Assembly: GCA_050951725.1 (NCBI GenBank)
Contig: JBMNJO010000022.1
Location: 25,297-89,296 of the forward strand
From: DTU052 sp050951725
GTDB lineage: Bacteria; Bacillota; Syntrophomonadia; Syntrophomonadales; DTU052
DNA: 64,000 nucleotides
Direction: 5' to 3'
The translations under genes and the position numbers were made by a program. Numbering within the stretch: position 1 is the stretch's first letter; each line of letters opens with the position of its first letter. This document shows positions 49,409-58,477 of the stretch, one piece after another. The notes under the pieces are model-generated. The model did not search any database. It had not been told where the DNA came from and saw nothing but the letters and a program-made list of their open reading frames with translations.

Positions 49409-50296
49409 TTGAGGAAGATCGGCATTGTTGGGGCGGGAGTGGTTGGAACAGCTGTAGGGGTTATCCTTCATTCCAAAGGCTATGAGATTACAGGAGCATA
49501 TGATATTAATCCCGAATCTACACGGCGATTAGTGGAGAAGGTGGGCGCCGGTGAGTGTCTGACCCTGCAGGAAGTAGCCAAACGGGCTGAGGTATTGTTT
49601 GTAACCACATCTGATTCAGCGATCGGTAATGTTGTTGAAGAACTGGCTAAAGAAGGAGGCTTTGTTGAAGGCCAACTGGTAGTCCATATGAGCGGCGCAT
49701 TGACCTCTGAGGTCCTGGAACCGGCCAAGGCGTTCGGTGCTTTGACGGTTTCGATTCATCCCATGCAATCCTTTGCCAGCACGGAGCGGGCGATAAGTAA
49801 TCTCCCTGGTTCGGTTTTTACAATTGAGGGAGATCCAAAATCTCATGGCCTGGCAGCAGACCTGGTTCAGGACTTGGACGGGGAATACTTCTTTATTGAC
49901 AAAAAGGTTAAGCCTTTGTATCATGCCGGAGCTTGCGTAGTTTCAAACTACCTGGTTACGGTGATTGATATTGGTCTGCAACTGATGGAATCAATCGGGA
50001 TTCCGCGGGCGCAGGCTTTGCAGGCGGTACTTCCGCTCATTAAAGGTACGATCAAAAACATCGAAAAGATTGGGATCCCCAGGGCTTTAACCGGTCCTAT
50101 TGCCCGGGGAGACTTGCTGACGCTATTAAAACACATGGATTGTCTTGAACAAATGGCCCCCCAATTGATAATGCTGTATAGCTGGTTAGGATACTATACT
50201 ACTGAAGTGGCAAAGGCTAAAGGAACGGTCGATGATAAAGCGGCTGAGGCCATGCGCAGTCTATTTTTACGCAGAATAAGCAGTACGAACGGTTAA
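49409..50296 (+). CDS. Rossmann-fold NAD(P)-binding protein with DUF2520 domain, likely ketopantoate reductase
   Basis: A 295-residue protein: N-terminal Rossmann dinucleotide site IGIVGAGVVGTAVGVILHSK (residues 3-22), then a DUF2520-type helical domain (HAGACVVSNYLVTVIDIG, GPIARGD). It starts with TTG behind AAGGGGGG and is followed 18 bases later by panB, then panC and panD. That leaves the ketopantoate reductase step (normally PanE) as the one missing pantothenate enzyme, which this protein would fill. PanG, a non-homologous ketopantoate reductase described in other bacteria, is of this general kind as far as I recall. Confidence 0.75.
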   Translation: MRKIGIVGAGVVGTAVGVILHSKGYEITGAYDINPESTRRLVEKVGAGECLTLQEVAKRAEVLFVTTSDSAIGNVVEELAKEGGFVEGQLVVHMSGALTSEVLEPAKAFGALTVSIHPMQSFASTERAISNLPGSVFTIEGDPKSHGLAADLVQDLDGEYFFIDKKVKPLYHAGACVVSNYLVTVIDIGLQLMESIGIPRAQALQAVLPLIKGTIKNIEKIGIPRALTGPIARGDLLTLLKHMDCLEQMAPQLIMLYSWLGYYTTEVAKAKGTVDDKAAEAMRSLFLRRISSTNG

Positions 50297-50314
50297 TATT
50301 TGGGGGTGAATACT

Positions 50315-51145
50315 TTGGCACGGGTTACAACTTCGGTTTTGAAGGAGAAGAAAAGAAAAGGCGAGAAAATTACCATGCTTACGGCCTATGATTATTCGAC
50401 CGCTATGGTTCTGGATGAAGCGGGAATTGATATGGCCCTGGTAGGTGATTCACTGGGCAATGTGATTTTGGGTTATGAGAACACCCTGGCGGTTACCATG
50501 GATGATATGGTTCACCATACCAAAGCGGTGGCTCGGGGCGTAAAGAACACCATGGTGGTGGCGGATATGCCTTTCCTGTCGTACCATATTTCCATACCTG
50601 AGTCGGTCAGGAACGCGGGACGGTTGATACAGGAAGGCGGGGCCCAAGCGGTTAAGCTGGAGGGCGGATCGGAAAGGGTAGACGTGGTAAAGGCTATTCT
50701 GGATGCGGAGATCCCAGTCGTGGCACATATTGGATTAACTCCGCAATCGGTGCACCAGTTCGGCGGGTTTAAGGTACAGGGGCGAGACCTGGAAACAGCC
50801 AGAAAGCTGATCGAGGATGCCAAGGCCCTCGAAAAAGCAGGGGTTTTCTGCATGGTGCTGGAGGGTGTTCCAGCGGCCCTGGCCAAGAGGATAACAGCAG
50901 AGGTAGCGATCCCTACCATCGGAATTGGAGCAGGTCCGGATTGTGACGGCCAGGTCCTGGTGGTAAACGATATGCTGGGAATGTATCAAGGCCATGTAGC
51001 TAAGTTTGTTAAAAAGTTTGCCAATCTCCACCCGTTGATGGTGGAGGCGGTTAAAACATACAGTGAAGAGGTTAAAGCCGGAACCTTCCCGGCTCAGGAA
51101 CACTGCTATTCGATTAATGAAGAAATAATTGAGAAACTGTACTAG
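50315..51145 (+). CDS. panB: 3-methyl-2-oxobutanoate hydroxymethyltransferase
   Basis: PanB adds a hydroxymethyl group from methylene-THF to 2-oxoisovalerate to make ketopantoate. The 276 residues form a TIM barrel with MLTAYDYSTAMVLDEAGIDM, VGDSLGN, VVADMPFLSY, VKLEGG and the HIGLTPQSVHQFGGFKVQGR segment. TTG at 50315 is preferred: GGGGGTGA lies 7 bases upstream of it; an earlier TTG at 50300 has no ribosome site. It uses one-carbon folate units that Fhs could supply. Confidence 0.95.
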   Translation: MARVTTSVLKEKKRKGEKITMLTAYDYSTAMVLDEAGIDMALVGDSLGNVILGYENTLAVTMDDMVHHTKAVARGVKNTMVVADMPFLSYHISIPESVRNAGRLIQEGGAQAVKLEGGSERVDVVKAILDAEIPVVAHIGLTPQSVHQFGGFKVQGRDLETARKLIEDAKALEKAGVFCMVLEGVPAALAKRITAEVAIPTIGIGAGPDCDGQVLVVNDMLGMYQGHVAKFVKKFANLHPLMVEAVKTYSEEVKAGTFPAQEHCYSINEEIIEKLY

Positions 51146-51157
51146 GAGAATGAGCCG

Positions 51158-52006
51158 GTGAAAGTTATTGAAAGCCCTCAGGAGATGCAAAACTGGAGTC
51201 GTGCCCAGGCGAAGACCGGGCTTAGTATAGGACTTGTCCCCACTATGGGGTATTTGCACGAAGGGCACCTGAGCCTGGTACGCCAGGCTCGGGAACTTTG
51301 TGATCAAGTAGTGGTAAGCATTTTTGTGAATCCGATTCAGTTTGGAGAAGGAGAGGATTTCGACCGGTATCCCCGGGACCTGTCGCGGGACCTCGACCTT
51401 CTGGAAAAGGAAGGAGTTGGTGCGGTTTTTGCCCCCACGGCGAGGGCCATGTATCCGGAGAAAGAGCAGACCAACGTGGAACCCCCAACCGGGATGGAAA
51501 ACAGACTGTGCGGTCGTAACCGACCAGGTCATTTCCGTGGAGTTACCACCGTGGTGAGTAAACTCTTTAATATCTGTTTGCCCGACGTAGCGGTCTTTGG
51601 TCAGAAGGATGCCCAACAGGCTCTGATCATTGAGAAGATGGTCAGGGATCTTAACTTCCCTGTTCGCATTGTAAGGGGAGAAATTGTTCGGGAACCTGAC
51701 GGGTTGGCCATGAGTTCACGCAACGTCTACCTGTCGCCGGAGGACAGGAAGAATGCGACGGTACTGTACCGGAGCCTGCTCATGGCAAAAGACTTGATAA
51801 AACGGGGGGAAAGGAACCCCTCGCAGGTAAGGAATGCCATGTACGAAATGATCAATCGGGTGGATGGGACGCAAATTGATTATATTGAAATCTATAATGC
51901 CAAGGATCTAAGTGAACTCGAAGAGATTAATGGTCAGGTTTTATTAGCACTCGCTGTAAGATTTGGTGATACCAGATTAATTGATAACCTTCTACTGGAG
52001 GTGTAA
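51158..52006 (+). CDS. panC: Pantothenate synthetase
   Basis: PanC joins pantoate and beta-alanine with ATP. The 282-residue nucleotidyltransferase-fold protein has PTMGYLHEGHLSLVRQAR with the HIGH-like HEGH, VVSIFVNPIQFGEGEDFDRY, GRNRPGHFRGVTTVV, VFGQKDAQQ and the KMSKS-like AMSSRNVYL. GTG start behind TAGGAGAA, 12 bases after panB. Operon with panB and panD. Confidence 0.96.
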   Translation: MKVIESPQEMQNWSRAQAKTGLSIGLVPTMGYLHEGHLSLVRQARELCDQVVVSIFVNPIQFGEGEDFDRYPRDLSRDLDLLEKEGVGAVFAPTARAMYPEKEQTNVEPPTGMENRLCGRNRPGHFRGVTTVVSKLFNICLPDVAVFGQKDAQQALIIEKMVRDLNFPVRIVRGEIVREPDGLAMSSRNVYLSPEDRKNATVLYRSLLMAKDLIKRGERNPSQVRNAMYEMINRVDGTQIDYIEIYNAKDLSELEEINGQVLLALAVRFGDTRLIDNLLLEV

Positions 52007-52007
52007 C

Positions 52008-52394
52008 ATGTTCAGAACAATGTTCAAATCCAAGATTCATAGGGCCATAGTTACTGAGGCCAACCTGAATTATATGGGCAGTATAACAATTGACCGGGAC
52101 CTGATGGATGCAGCTGACATTTTGCCTAATGAGAAGGTGCAGGTTGTAAATAACAATAACGGGGCGCGGTTTGAGACCTATGTCATCGAAGGTACCAGGG
52201 GCTCAGGGACTATATGTCTGAACGGAGCTGCGGCCCGCTTGGTGCAGCCAGGAGACTCAGTAATCATTATAACTTATGCGGTAATGAGCAATGAGGAGTG
52301 TATGACATTCCGGCCCAAGATGGTTTTTGTTGATGCTGAAAATAAAATCGTGGAGACGAAAACCGGTACTGAACCGGCAAATACTATAGGATAA
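52008..52394 (+). CDS. panD: Aspartate 1-decarboxylase
   Basis: PanD makes beta-alanine for pantothenate using a pyruvoyl group made by self-cleavage. The 128-residue proenzyme has YMGSITID, with cleavage expected between Gly and Ser, KSKIHRAIVTEA near the start, and the NGARFETYVIEG segment. ATG at 52008 follows GGAGGTG; the panC stop lies 2 bases before. It completes a panB-panC-panD unit. Confidence 0.96.
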   Translation: MFRTMFKSKIHRAIVTEANLNYMGSITIDRDLMDAADILPNEKVQVVNNNNGARFETYVIEGTRGSGTICLNGAAARLVQPGDSVIIITYAVMSNEECMTFRPKMVFVDAENKIVETKTGTEPANTIG

Positions 52395-52485
52395 ACGGCC
52401 GATTTTGCCCTGCATTGGATAATGGTTGCCATGCATTGTTCAGCGGTATAGCTGGGCTGTAAATAAATTGCTGAGAGGGAATCAC

Positions 52486-53394
52486 ATGACTGAAAATCTG
52501 GTTGAGTTTATTAAAGAGCGCAAGCAGAAGCTTAATGCCGTGATTATGGCCCATTTCTACCAGCGCCCTGAGATTCAGGATCTGGCAGATCTGGTAGGTG
52601 ATTCGCTGCAGCTTGCCAGGGATGCAGCCAATACCCAGGCAAGCGTGATCGTTTTCTGCGGAGTTAGTTTCATGGCGGAGAGTGCCAAGATACTAAATCC
52701 GGAGAAAGTGGTAGTTATGCCGGAACCAGCAGCTGGCTGTCCGATGGCGGATATGATTACTGCTGAAAAACTGCGAAAGTGGAAGGCTTCCCATCCGGAT
52801 GCCAAGGTGGTTTGCTACGTCAACTCATCGGCGGAGGTCAAAGCCGAGAGTTATATCTGCTGTACTTCATCCAATGCGATTCAGGTGGTAAACTCTATTC
52901 CTCCGGAATCCCCGATCCTGTTTGTGCCTGACAAGAACCTGGGCAATTTTGTGGCCTTGAAAACCGGAAGGAAGATTGAATGCTGGCCCGGATACTGCCC
53001 GACCCATCAGGATGTTACGGTGGAACAGATAATGGAGCAGAAGGCCCGGCATCCTCAGGCACCGGTGGTGGTACATCCGGAGTGTCCTCCCGCGGTAATC
53101 AAACTGGCGGATGAAGCCTTATCCACGGGGGGAATTCTTAAATACGTGGAGAAGAGCCCCGCAACGGAATTTATAATCGGCACCGAGGCTGGCCTCCTGC
53201 ATCAGCTGGAAAAACGTTTTCCTGACAAGGTATTTCATATTGCCCGGGAAGAATTCCTCTGCCCGAATATGAAATTAACCACCCTGGAGAACCTGGCTTA
53301 TGTAATGGAGACCCTGGAGCATAAAGTTGAAGTGCCGGAAGATATAAGGCTTAAGGCCCATCGTTCCCTGGAGAGGATGCTTAATATCCAGTAA
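52486..53394 (+). CDS. nadA: Quinolinate synthase
   Basis: NadA condenses iminoaspartate and dihydroxyacetone phosphate to quinolinate for NAD synthesis, using a [4Fe-4S] cluster. The 302 residues show AHFYQRPEIQDLADLVGDSL, VFCGVSFMAESAKILNP, AAGCPMADM, the CWPGYCPTHQDVT and HPECPPAV segments and EEFLCPNMKLTTLENL; conserved Cys residues among these bind the cluster. ATG at 52486 follows GAGAGGGAA; earlier in-frame ATG lacks a ribosome site. First gene of nadA-nadB-nadC. Confidence 0.95.
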   Translation: MTENLVEFIKERKQKLNAVIMAHFYQRPEIQDLADLVGDSLQLARDAANTQASVIVFCGVSFMAESAKILNPEKVVVMPEPAAGCPMADMITAEKLRKWKASHPDAKVVCYVNSSAEVKAESYICCTSSNAIQVVNSIPPESPILFVPDKNLGNFVALKTGRKIECWPGYCPTHQDVTVEQIMEQKARHPQAPVVVHPECPPAVIKLADEALSTGGILKYVEKSPATEFIIGTEAGLLHQLEKRFPDKVFHIAREEFLCPNMKLTTLENLAYVMETLEHKVEVPEDIRLKAHRSLERMLNIQ

Positions 53395-53460
53395 CTTCAG
53401 GGGTTGTATTAATCGTAATACATGATATGTGCTGACGGCACGGGAAAGAACGATATTATC

Positions 53461-55056
53461 ATGCAGATCAGTCGATATATCTCAGAAATAGGACCGGATG
53501 TGCCGGTATTCAGGACGGATTATTTGATAATCGGCAGTGGTATCGCCGGGCTGTTTACTGCTTTGAAGGCCTCAGAATTGGGCCAGGTGATGGTACTGAC
53601 CAAAAAGACATTGAAAGATTCAAATACTGGTTTAGCCCAGGGGGGGATTGCCGCCGCAGTTCATGAGGAGGATTCCCCCTTCTTGCACCTGGAGGATACC
53701 CTGGAAGCGGGAGCCGGTCTGTGCGACATTGAGTCGGTCAATGTTCTGGTCACTGAAGGTCCAGCCCGGGTAAGGGAGTTAATGAATCTGGGTGCGCAGT
53801 TTGATACCGTGGATGGCACGGTGTCTCTGACCCGGGAGGCGGCACACAGCAAAGCCCGCATACTCCACTCTGCCGACGCGACCGGAGAAGCGATCCGGCA
53901 GGCCCTGGTCAAGAGCTGCCTGCAGGAACCCAATATTGTAATTCAGGAAAATCAGTTCCTGATTGACATTTTGAACATAGGAAACGAGTGCCAGGGGGCC
54001 CTGGTGCTCGATGCCAAACAGGGGAACAAAGCCATCTACCTGGCCAAAGCCACTATCGTGGCTACGGGAGGTGTGGGGCAGTTGTTCAAATATACAACCA
54101 ATCCCGATATCGCGACCGCCGATGGCATGGCGGCGTGTTTTCGTGCGGGGTGTGAACTGGCGGATATGGAGTTTATCCAGTTCCACCCTACAACGCTGGT
54201 CACTGATACCAGCCAGCGTTTTCTGATATCAGAGGCCGTTCGCGGTGAAGGCGCCCGGCTCTTGAATATCAAAAAAGAGAGGTTTATGCCTGATTACCAT
54301 CCCCTCGGAGAACTGGCTCCCCGGGATATTGTGGCCCGGGCCATCTGGAATGAGATGAGCCAGACCGGGAGCGACCACGTCTTCCTGGATGTCAGCCATT
54401 TGCCCAACCCTACCGCGCGGTTTCCCAACATTCACCGCACCTGTCTGGAATACGGCTATGATTTTACCCGGGACCCGGTACCGGTATCTCCAGCGGCGCA
54501 TTTTATGATGGGCGGGATTAAGACCAATACACATGGAGAAACCTCAATATATGGTTTGTATGCCTGCGGGGAGGTGGCCTGCAACGGGGTCCACGGGGCC
54601 AATCGCCTGGCCAGCAACAGTCTCCTGGATGGTCTGGTCTTCGGCCAGAGGATAGTCGAAGCCTCCCAGCCCATGGTTTATCGCCGGACAGTCAGCATCG
54701 AAGAGATCAGGGCCAGCTGCCATCAGGATGACAACCTGTATGTTCCTGCTGGCAACCGCGAACCGGCAGAGGTACGCCAGGCGTTGAGGAGCATAATGTG
54801 GGAACACGTTGGCATCATAAGAGATGAGGCAGGTTTGAAGACCGCTGCCAGCCAGGTAAACCAGCTGGGCCGGGAACTGGGTCGGGGCCGGAATGAACTG
54901 GACTGCTATCAGGCAATCAACATGCTGACCGTAGCCCGGGTGATAATCCAGGCCGCCTTATGGCGCAAGGAAAGCCGGGGAGCACACTATCGCCAGGATT
55001 ATCCGACCCGGGATGACATAAGATGGGTTAAACACCTGACATTTAAAAACTGGTAG
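53461..55056 (+). CDS. nadB: L-aspartate oxidase
   Basis: NadB oxidises aspartate to iminoaspartate for NadA; in anaerobes fumarate can be the electron acceptor. The roughly 531-residue flavoprotein has the FAD motif YLIIGSGIAGLFTALKA, NTGLAQGGIAAA, HSKARILHSADATG, the catalytic-region EFIQFHPTTL-type segment (MEFIQFHPTTLV), and HFMMGGIKTNTHGE ... GVHGANRLASNSLLDGLV. The start is uncertain: ATG at 53461 places FAD motif at the usual distance, and another ATG lies at 53422; neither has a strong ribosome site. Confidence 0.93.
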   Translation: MQISRYISEIGPDVPVFRTDYLIIGSGIAGLFTALKASELGQVMVLTKKTLKDSNTGLAQGGIAAAVHEEDSPFLHLEDTLEAGAGLCDIESVNVLVTEGPARVRELMNLGAQFDTVDGTVSLTREAAHSKARILHSADATGEAIRQALVKSCLQEPNIVIQENQFLIDILNIGNECQGALVLDAKQGNKAIYLAKATIVATGGVGQLFKYTTNPDIATADGMAACFRAGCELADMEFIQFHPTTLVTDTSQRFLISEAVRGEGARLLNIKKERFMPDYHPLGELAPRDIVARAIWNEMSQTGSDHVFLDVSHLPNPTARFPNIHRTCLEYGYDFTRDPVPVSPAAHFMMGGIKTNTHGETSIYGLYACGEVACNGVHGANRLASNSLLDGLVFGQRIVEASQPMVYRRTVSIEEIRASCHQDDNLYVPAGNREPAEVRQALRSIMWEHVGIIRDEAGLKTAASQVNQLGRELGRGRNELDCYQAINMLTVARVIIQAALWRKESRGAHYRQDYPTRDDIRWVKHLTFKNW

Positions 55057-55067
55057 GAGGGTGCTTA

Positions 55068-55907
55068 ATGAACTGGATGCAGATTGACCGGATTATTCGG
55101 CAGGCTCTGATGGAGGACATAGGCCATCGTGATATAACCACCGACAACCTCATTCCTCCCGATCACCAATCGCAAGGGGTTTTTTATGTCAAACAGGAGG
55201 GGGTCGTGGCCGGAATACAGGTGGCCGAGCGGGTTTTTCGGCTCCTTGATCCCGATATCGATTTCACCGTATTGAAGGATGATGGTGAACTGGTTCCGGA
55301 AGGAGAGGAGATTGCCCGGATATCCGGCAGAACCCGGACCCTGTTGACCGGGGAACGGGTTTCCCTAAATTTTCTGCAGCACATGTCAGGTATTGCTACC
55401 AGAACCTATGACCTGGCAGACCGGGTGCGTCATTTCCCGGTGAAAATCGTTGATACCCGTAAAACCATACCGGGCTTGAGGATTCTTGATAAATATGCGG
55501 TCCGGGTTGGCGGGGGCCATAACCATCGCTTTGGACTCTTTGATGGAGTGCTGATCAAGGACAACCATATCCGCGCCGCCGGGGGGATTACCCAGGCAGT
55601 TAATACCATTAAACGCAGCATATCTCACCTGACCAGGATCGAGGTGGAAGTGGAAAACCTGGAGCAGCTGCGCGAGGCCCTGACTGCCGGAGCGGACGTA
55701 ATACTGCTGGATAATATGGACCCGGAGATAATGAAAGAGGCAGTAAGCATTACCGGGGGACGCGCCATCCTGGAGGCCTCCGGAGGCATTACCGAGGATA
55801 CCCTGGTGGAAGTCGCCAAGACCGGTGTGGACCTTATCTCCATGGGAACCCTCACCCACTCGGCTACCGCCCTTGACATCAGTTTCGATATTATTAGTTT
55901 ACGATAA
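55068..55907 (+). CDS. nadC: Nicotinate-nucleotide pyrophosphorylase (quinolinate phosphoribosyltransferase)
   Basis: NadC turns quinolinate and PRPP into nicotinate mononucleotide. The 279 residues include the N-terminal MEDIGHRDITTDNLIP, ERVSLNFLQHMSGIAT, the DTRKTIPGLRILDKYAV segment, GGGHNHRFGLFDGVLIKDNH and the C-terminal ASGGITEDTLVEVAKTGVD. Starts 11 bases after nadB behind TAGGAGGG. A palindrome follows 3 bases after its stop codon. Confidence 0.96.
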   Translation: MNWMQIDRIIRQALMEDIGHRDITTDNLIPPDHQSQGVFYVKQEGVVAGIQVAERVFRLLDPDIDFTVLKDDGELVPEGEEIARISGRTRTLLTGERVSLNFLQHMSGIATRTYDLADRVRHFPVKIVDTRKTIPGLRILDKYAVRVGGGHNHRFGLFDGVLIKDNHIRAAGGITQAVNTIKRSISHLTRIEVEVENLEQLREALTAGADVILLDNMDPEIMKEAVSITGGRAILEASGGITEDTLVEVAKTGVDLISMGTLTHSATALDISFDIISLR

Positions 55908-55909
55908 TA

Positions 55910-55956
55910 GGCAGGGAGTGCATCACGGGGACTGTCCCCATGATGCACTCCCTGCC
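55910..55956. repeat. GGGGACTGTCCCC palindrome after nadC
   Basis: GGCAGGGAGTGCATCACGGG begins the first arm (55910-55931); the second arm is 55935-55956; loop CTG; one mismatch. Same subfamily as 30687 and 44259. It begins immediately after the nadC stop codon. Confidence 0.87.
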
Positions 55957-55994
55957 CCCCAACCGCCCATGTATCAATAAAGAGGTGAGCTATT

Positions 55995-56549
55995 ATTGTC
56001 CCAAAAACCCGAGATTTGGCTTATGCCGCTGTGTTTACCGCTGTAATTGCAGCTTCAGCTATATTAACCAGGTTTCTGCCGGTGGTGATCGTACCTTACA
56101 GCTTGCAATCCCTGCTGGTTTTTCTGGCCGGCGGGGTTCTTAACCGACGGGCGGCAGTGCTCAGTATACTGGCCTACATCCTGTTGGGACTGGTGGGGAT
56201 TCCGGTGTTTGCCAGCCCACCCTATGGTGGCCCCGGCTATTTCCTGGTGCCGACGTTTGGTTTCCTCCTGGGATTTATCCTGACTGCCTGGGTGGTAGCC
56301 TTCTGTCTGGAACGCTGGGGAAACACCTTCATAGCACATGTAATATCTATCATTGCCGGAATTTCAGTAATGTACCTGATCGGGCTGCCTTACCTGTTCA
56401 TAATCCTAAAATTTTATGTGGGCCAGGCGGTTGATGTGGGGTATATTATAAAGATCGGCCTGATACCTTTTATTGGTATCGACCTGATCAAGGCTTCAGT
56501 GGCAGCCTTTATCAGCTATAAGGTACGTAAAAGCCTCAATTTGAGTTAG
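55995..56549 (+). CDS. bioY: Biotin transporter BioY (probable ATT start)
   Basis: BioY is the substrate-binding membrane S-component of biotin ECF transporters. The protein of about 184 residues has six helices with the family features TRDLAYAAVFTAVIAA, VPYSLQSLLVFLAGG, YILLGLVGIPVFAS and GGPGYFLVPTFGFLLGF. The frame opens after TGA at 55986. A good AGAGGTGAG box ends just before ATT at 55995, and the conserved TRDLA begins five codons after it; the first normal start, TTG at 56016, would cut into the first helix and has no ribosome site. No EcfA/EcfT genes are nearby, so it may share a general ECF module. Confidence 0.85.
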   Translation: MVPKTRDLAYAAVFTAVIAASAILTRFLPVVIVPYSLQSLLVFLAGGVLNRRAAVLSILAYILLGLVGIPVFASPPYGGPGYFLVPTFGFLLGFILTAWVVAFCLERWGNTFIAHVISIIAGISVMYLIGLPYLFIILKFYVGQAVDVGYIIKIGLIPFIGIDLIKASVAAFISYKVRKSLNLS

Positions 56550-56726
56550 GTTTTTCGAAGAGAGACAGGTGGCCGGATGGCGCCGCTCGGGGTTCAGGCA
56601 GATTGATCCCCGTGACCCGGTAAATATTATTGACAAGGTTCAGCATCATCCTGCTCACTGGTGATAGTTCTATTGTCCAGGTTACGGTTGTGATTTATTC
56701 CTTACGTTACTAAGGGAGGGATATTG

Positions 56727-57494
56727 ATGATACTGGTTTTGGATGTAGGGAATTCAAATATGGTGGCCGGGGTCTATCGGGGTAAAGATTTGCTGACCCA
56801 CTGGAGAGTGAGGACCGATCGGTTGCGAACGGCGGATGAATATGGTTTAATGCTGCTGGGGTTCTTTCAGCATGCAGACATCGATTACCGTCAGATCAGA
56901 GGCTCAATAATCTCATCAGTGGTACCTCCCCTGGTTAGTGAACTGGAATGGATGATAGGCAAGTATTTTAACAACAAGGCCCTGGTCATAGGCCCCGGAA
57001 TTAAGACCGGTTTGGCCATCAAGTATGAAAACCCTCGGGAGGTAGGAGCGGACCGGGTGGTCAATGCGGTGGCGGCCCTGGAAAAATACGGCGGCCCCCT
57101 GATTATTGTGGATTTCGGAACTGCTACCACCTTCTGCGTTGTCAGTGAGAATTACGAGTACCTGGGAGGGGCTATTGCTCCTGGAATCGGAATTTCTCTG
57201 GAGGCATTGTTTCAGAGAACTGCCAAACTGCCCCGGGTGGAACTGGAAAAGCCCAAGAGTGTTATCGGCAAAAACACGGTGGTCAGTATCCAATCAGGTG
57301 CCCTGTATGGATTCGTAGGTCAGGTAGACGGTATTATCAGGAGGATCAAAGAGGAACTTCCCTGGGAATTCAAGATCATAGCCACCGGCGGCATAGCTGA
57401 CCTGATCTACCGGGAGTCCGAATATATTCAGATGGTAGACCATTTTCTGACGCTGGAAGGCCTGAGGATAATATACGAAAAGAATCAGACTTGA
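56727..57494 (+). CDS. coaX: Type III pantothenate kinase
   Basis: CoaX phosphorylates pantothenate, the first step to coenzyme A; it takes over from the pantothenate made by panBCD nearby. The 255 residues of the ASKHA fold have LVLDVGNSNMVAGVYRG, the phosphate site IIVDFGTATTFCVV and GGAIAPGIGISLEAL. The ATG at 56727 is used because AAGGGAGGG is six bases before it. In Bacillus coaX also follows ftsH in this neighbourhood. Confidence 0.95.
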   Translation: MILVLDVGNSNMVAGVYRGKDLLTHWRVRTDRLRTADEYGLMLLGFFQHADIDYRQIRGSIISSVVPPLVSELEWMIGKYFNNKALVIGPGIKTGLAIKYENPREVGADRVVNAVAALEKYGGPLIIVDFGTATTFCVVSENYEYLGGAIAPGIGISLEALFQRTAKLPRVELEKPKSVIGKNTVVSIQSGALYGFVGQVDGIIRRIKEELPWEFKIIATGGIADLIYRESEYIQMVDHFLTLEGLRIIYEKNQT

Positions 57495-57501
57495 GGTAGT
57501 T

Positions 57502-58473
57502 ATGGGGTTCAGTATCGGCAAGCATGCCTTTAAAAACCGGGTAGTATCTGCACCCATGGCAGGTATTACCGATAAAGCCTACAGAATCATGGCCGCGTCC
57601 TTTGGATGCGGCTTAAACTTCACGGAGATGATAAGCGATCAGGCACTGTTGCATGGACATCACAAAACCATGGCCATGCTTGACGTCTCCCAGGAGATGA
57701 TCCCTGCAGTGGTGCAGCTTTTTGGCGGGCAGCCGCAGAATATGGCCCGGGCTGCGGCCATCGCCGAAGAACAGGGCGCGATTATCATCGACATCAACAT
57801 GGGCTGTCCCACCCCCAAGATAGTGAAAAACGGTGAGGGGGCCGCCCTGATGAAGGATCTTCCCCGGGCCCGGGAGGTAATCCGCGCGGTGGTAAAAGCA
57901 GTCCGGGTACCGGTCACAGTTAAGATGAGAAAGGGCTGGGACGAATCCAGTATCAATTACCTGGAACTCTGCCGCATCGCCGAGGCGGAAGGGGTCCAGG
58001 CCATCACTCTCCACCCCCGTACCCGGGAACAGTTCTTCTCGGGCCGGGCTGACTGGACTGCCATCCGGGAGGCCAAAGCAGCGGTAGGGATTCCGGTAAT
58101 CGGCAACGGGGACATATTCGAGGCGGCGGATGCTTTGGAGATGATAAGGACTACCGGGTGTGATGCGGTGATGATCGGTCGCGGGGCTCTGGGGAATCCT
58201 TTCCTGTTTGCCGCTGCCACAGCTTTGTTAAATGGTGAAGCACTGCCCCCTGAACCCACGGTGCAAGAGCGCATGCAAACCGCCCTGCAGCATTTCGACC
58301 TGATGGCCAACCTCAAGGGCATCAACCGGACGGTAGCCGAGATGCGCAAGCACCTGGCCTGGTACATAAAAGGAATACCCGGGGCCGCCCAGGCCCGCAA
58401 CCGGCTGAACCAGGCCACTGCCAGGGAAGAGATATTCTCTATCCTGCAGGCTATTTCAGATGAGGAGATTTAA
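57502..58473 (+). CDS. dusB: tRNA-dihydrouridine synthase, DusB type
   Basis: Reduces uridines in tRNA D-loops with FMN and NADPH. The 323-residue TIM-barrel enzyme has VSAPMAGITDKAYRIMAASF, NFTEMISDQAL, IDINMGCPTPKIVKNGEGAA with the catalytic Cys, VTVKMRKGWDE, LHPRTREQFFSG and VMIGRGALGNPFLF. Starts 8 bases after coaX, behind GAGGTAG. It sits at the same relative place as yacF (dus) before lysS in Bacillus. Confidence 0.96.
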   Translation: MGFSIGKHAFKNRVVSAPMAGITDKAYRIMAASFGCGLNFTEMISDQALLHGHHKTMAMLDVSQEMIPAVVQLFGGQPQNMARAAAIAEEQGAIIIDINMGCPTPKIVKNGEGAALMKDLPRAREVIRAVVKAVRVPVTVKMRKGWDESSINYLELCRIAEAEGVQAITLHPRTREQFFSGRADWTAIREAKAAVGIPVIGNGDIFEAADALEMIRTTGCDAVMIGRGALGNPFLFAAATALLNGEALPPEPTVQERMQTALQHFDLMANLKGINRTVAEMRKHLAWYIKGIPGAAQARNRLNQATAREEIFSILQAISDEEI

Positions 58474-58477
58474 ATAT

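Noticed and set aside
50735..51616. A 293-codon antisense open frame over panB and panC
   Set aside because: It lies wholly opposite two certain genes, has no family match and is explained by codon bias of the sense strand. The same holds for long antisense frames in mfd (16654-17391), fdhA (34405-35064) and ftsH (42658-43338).
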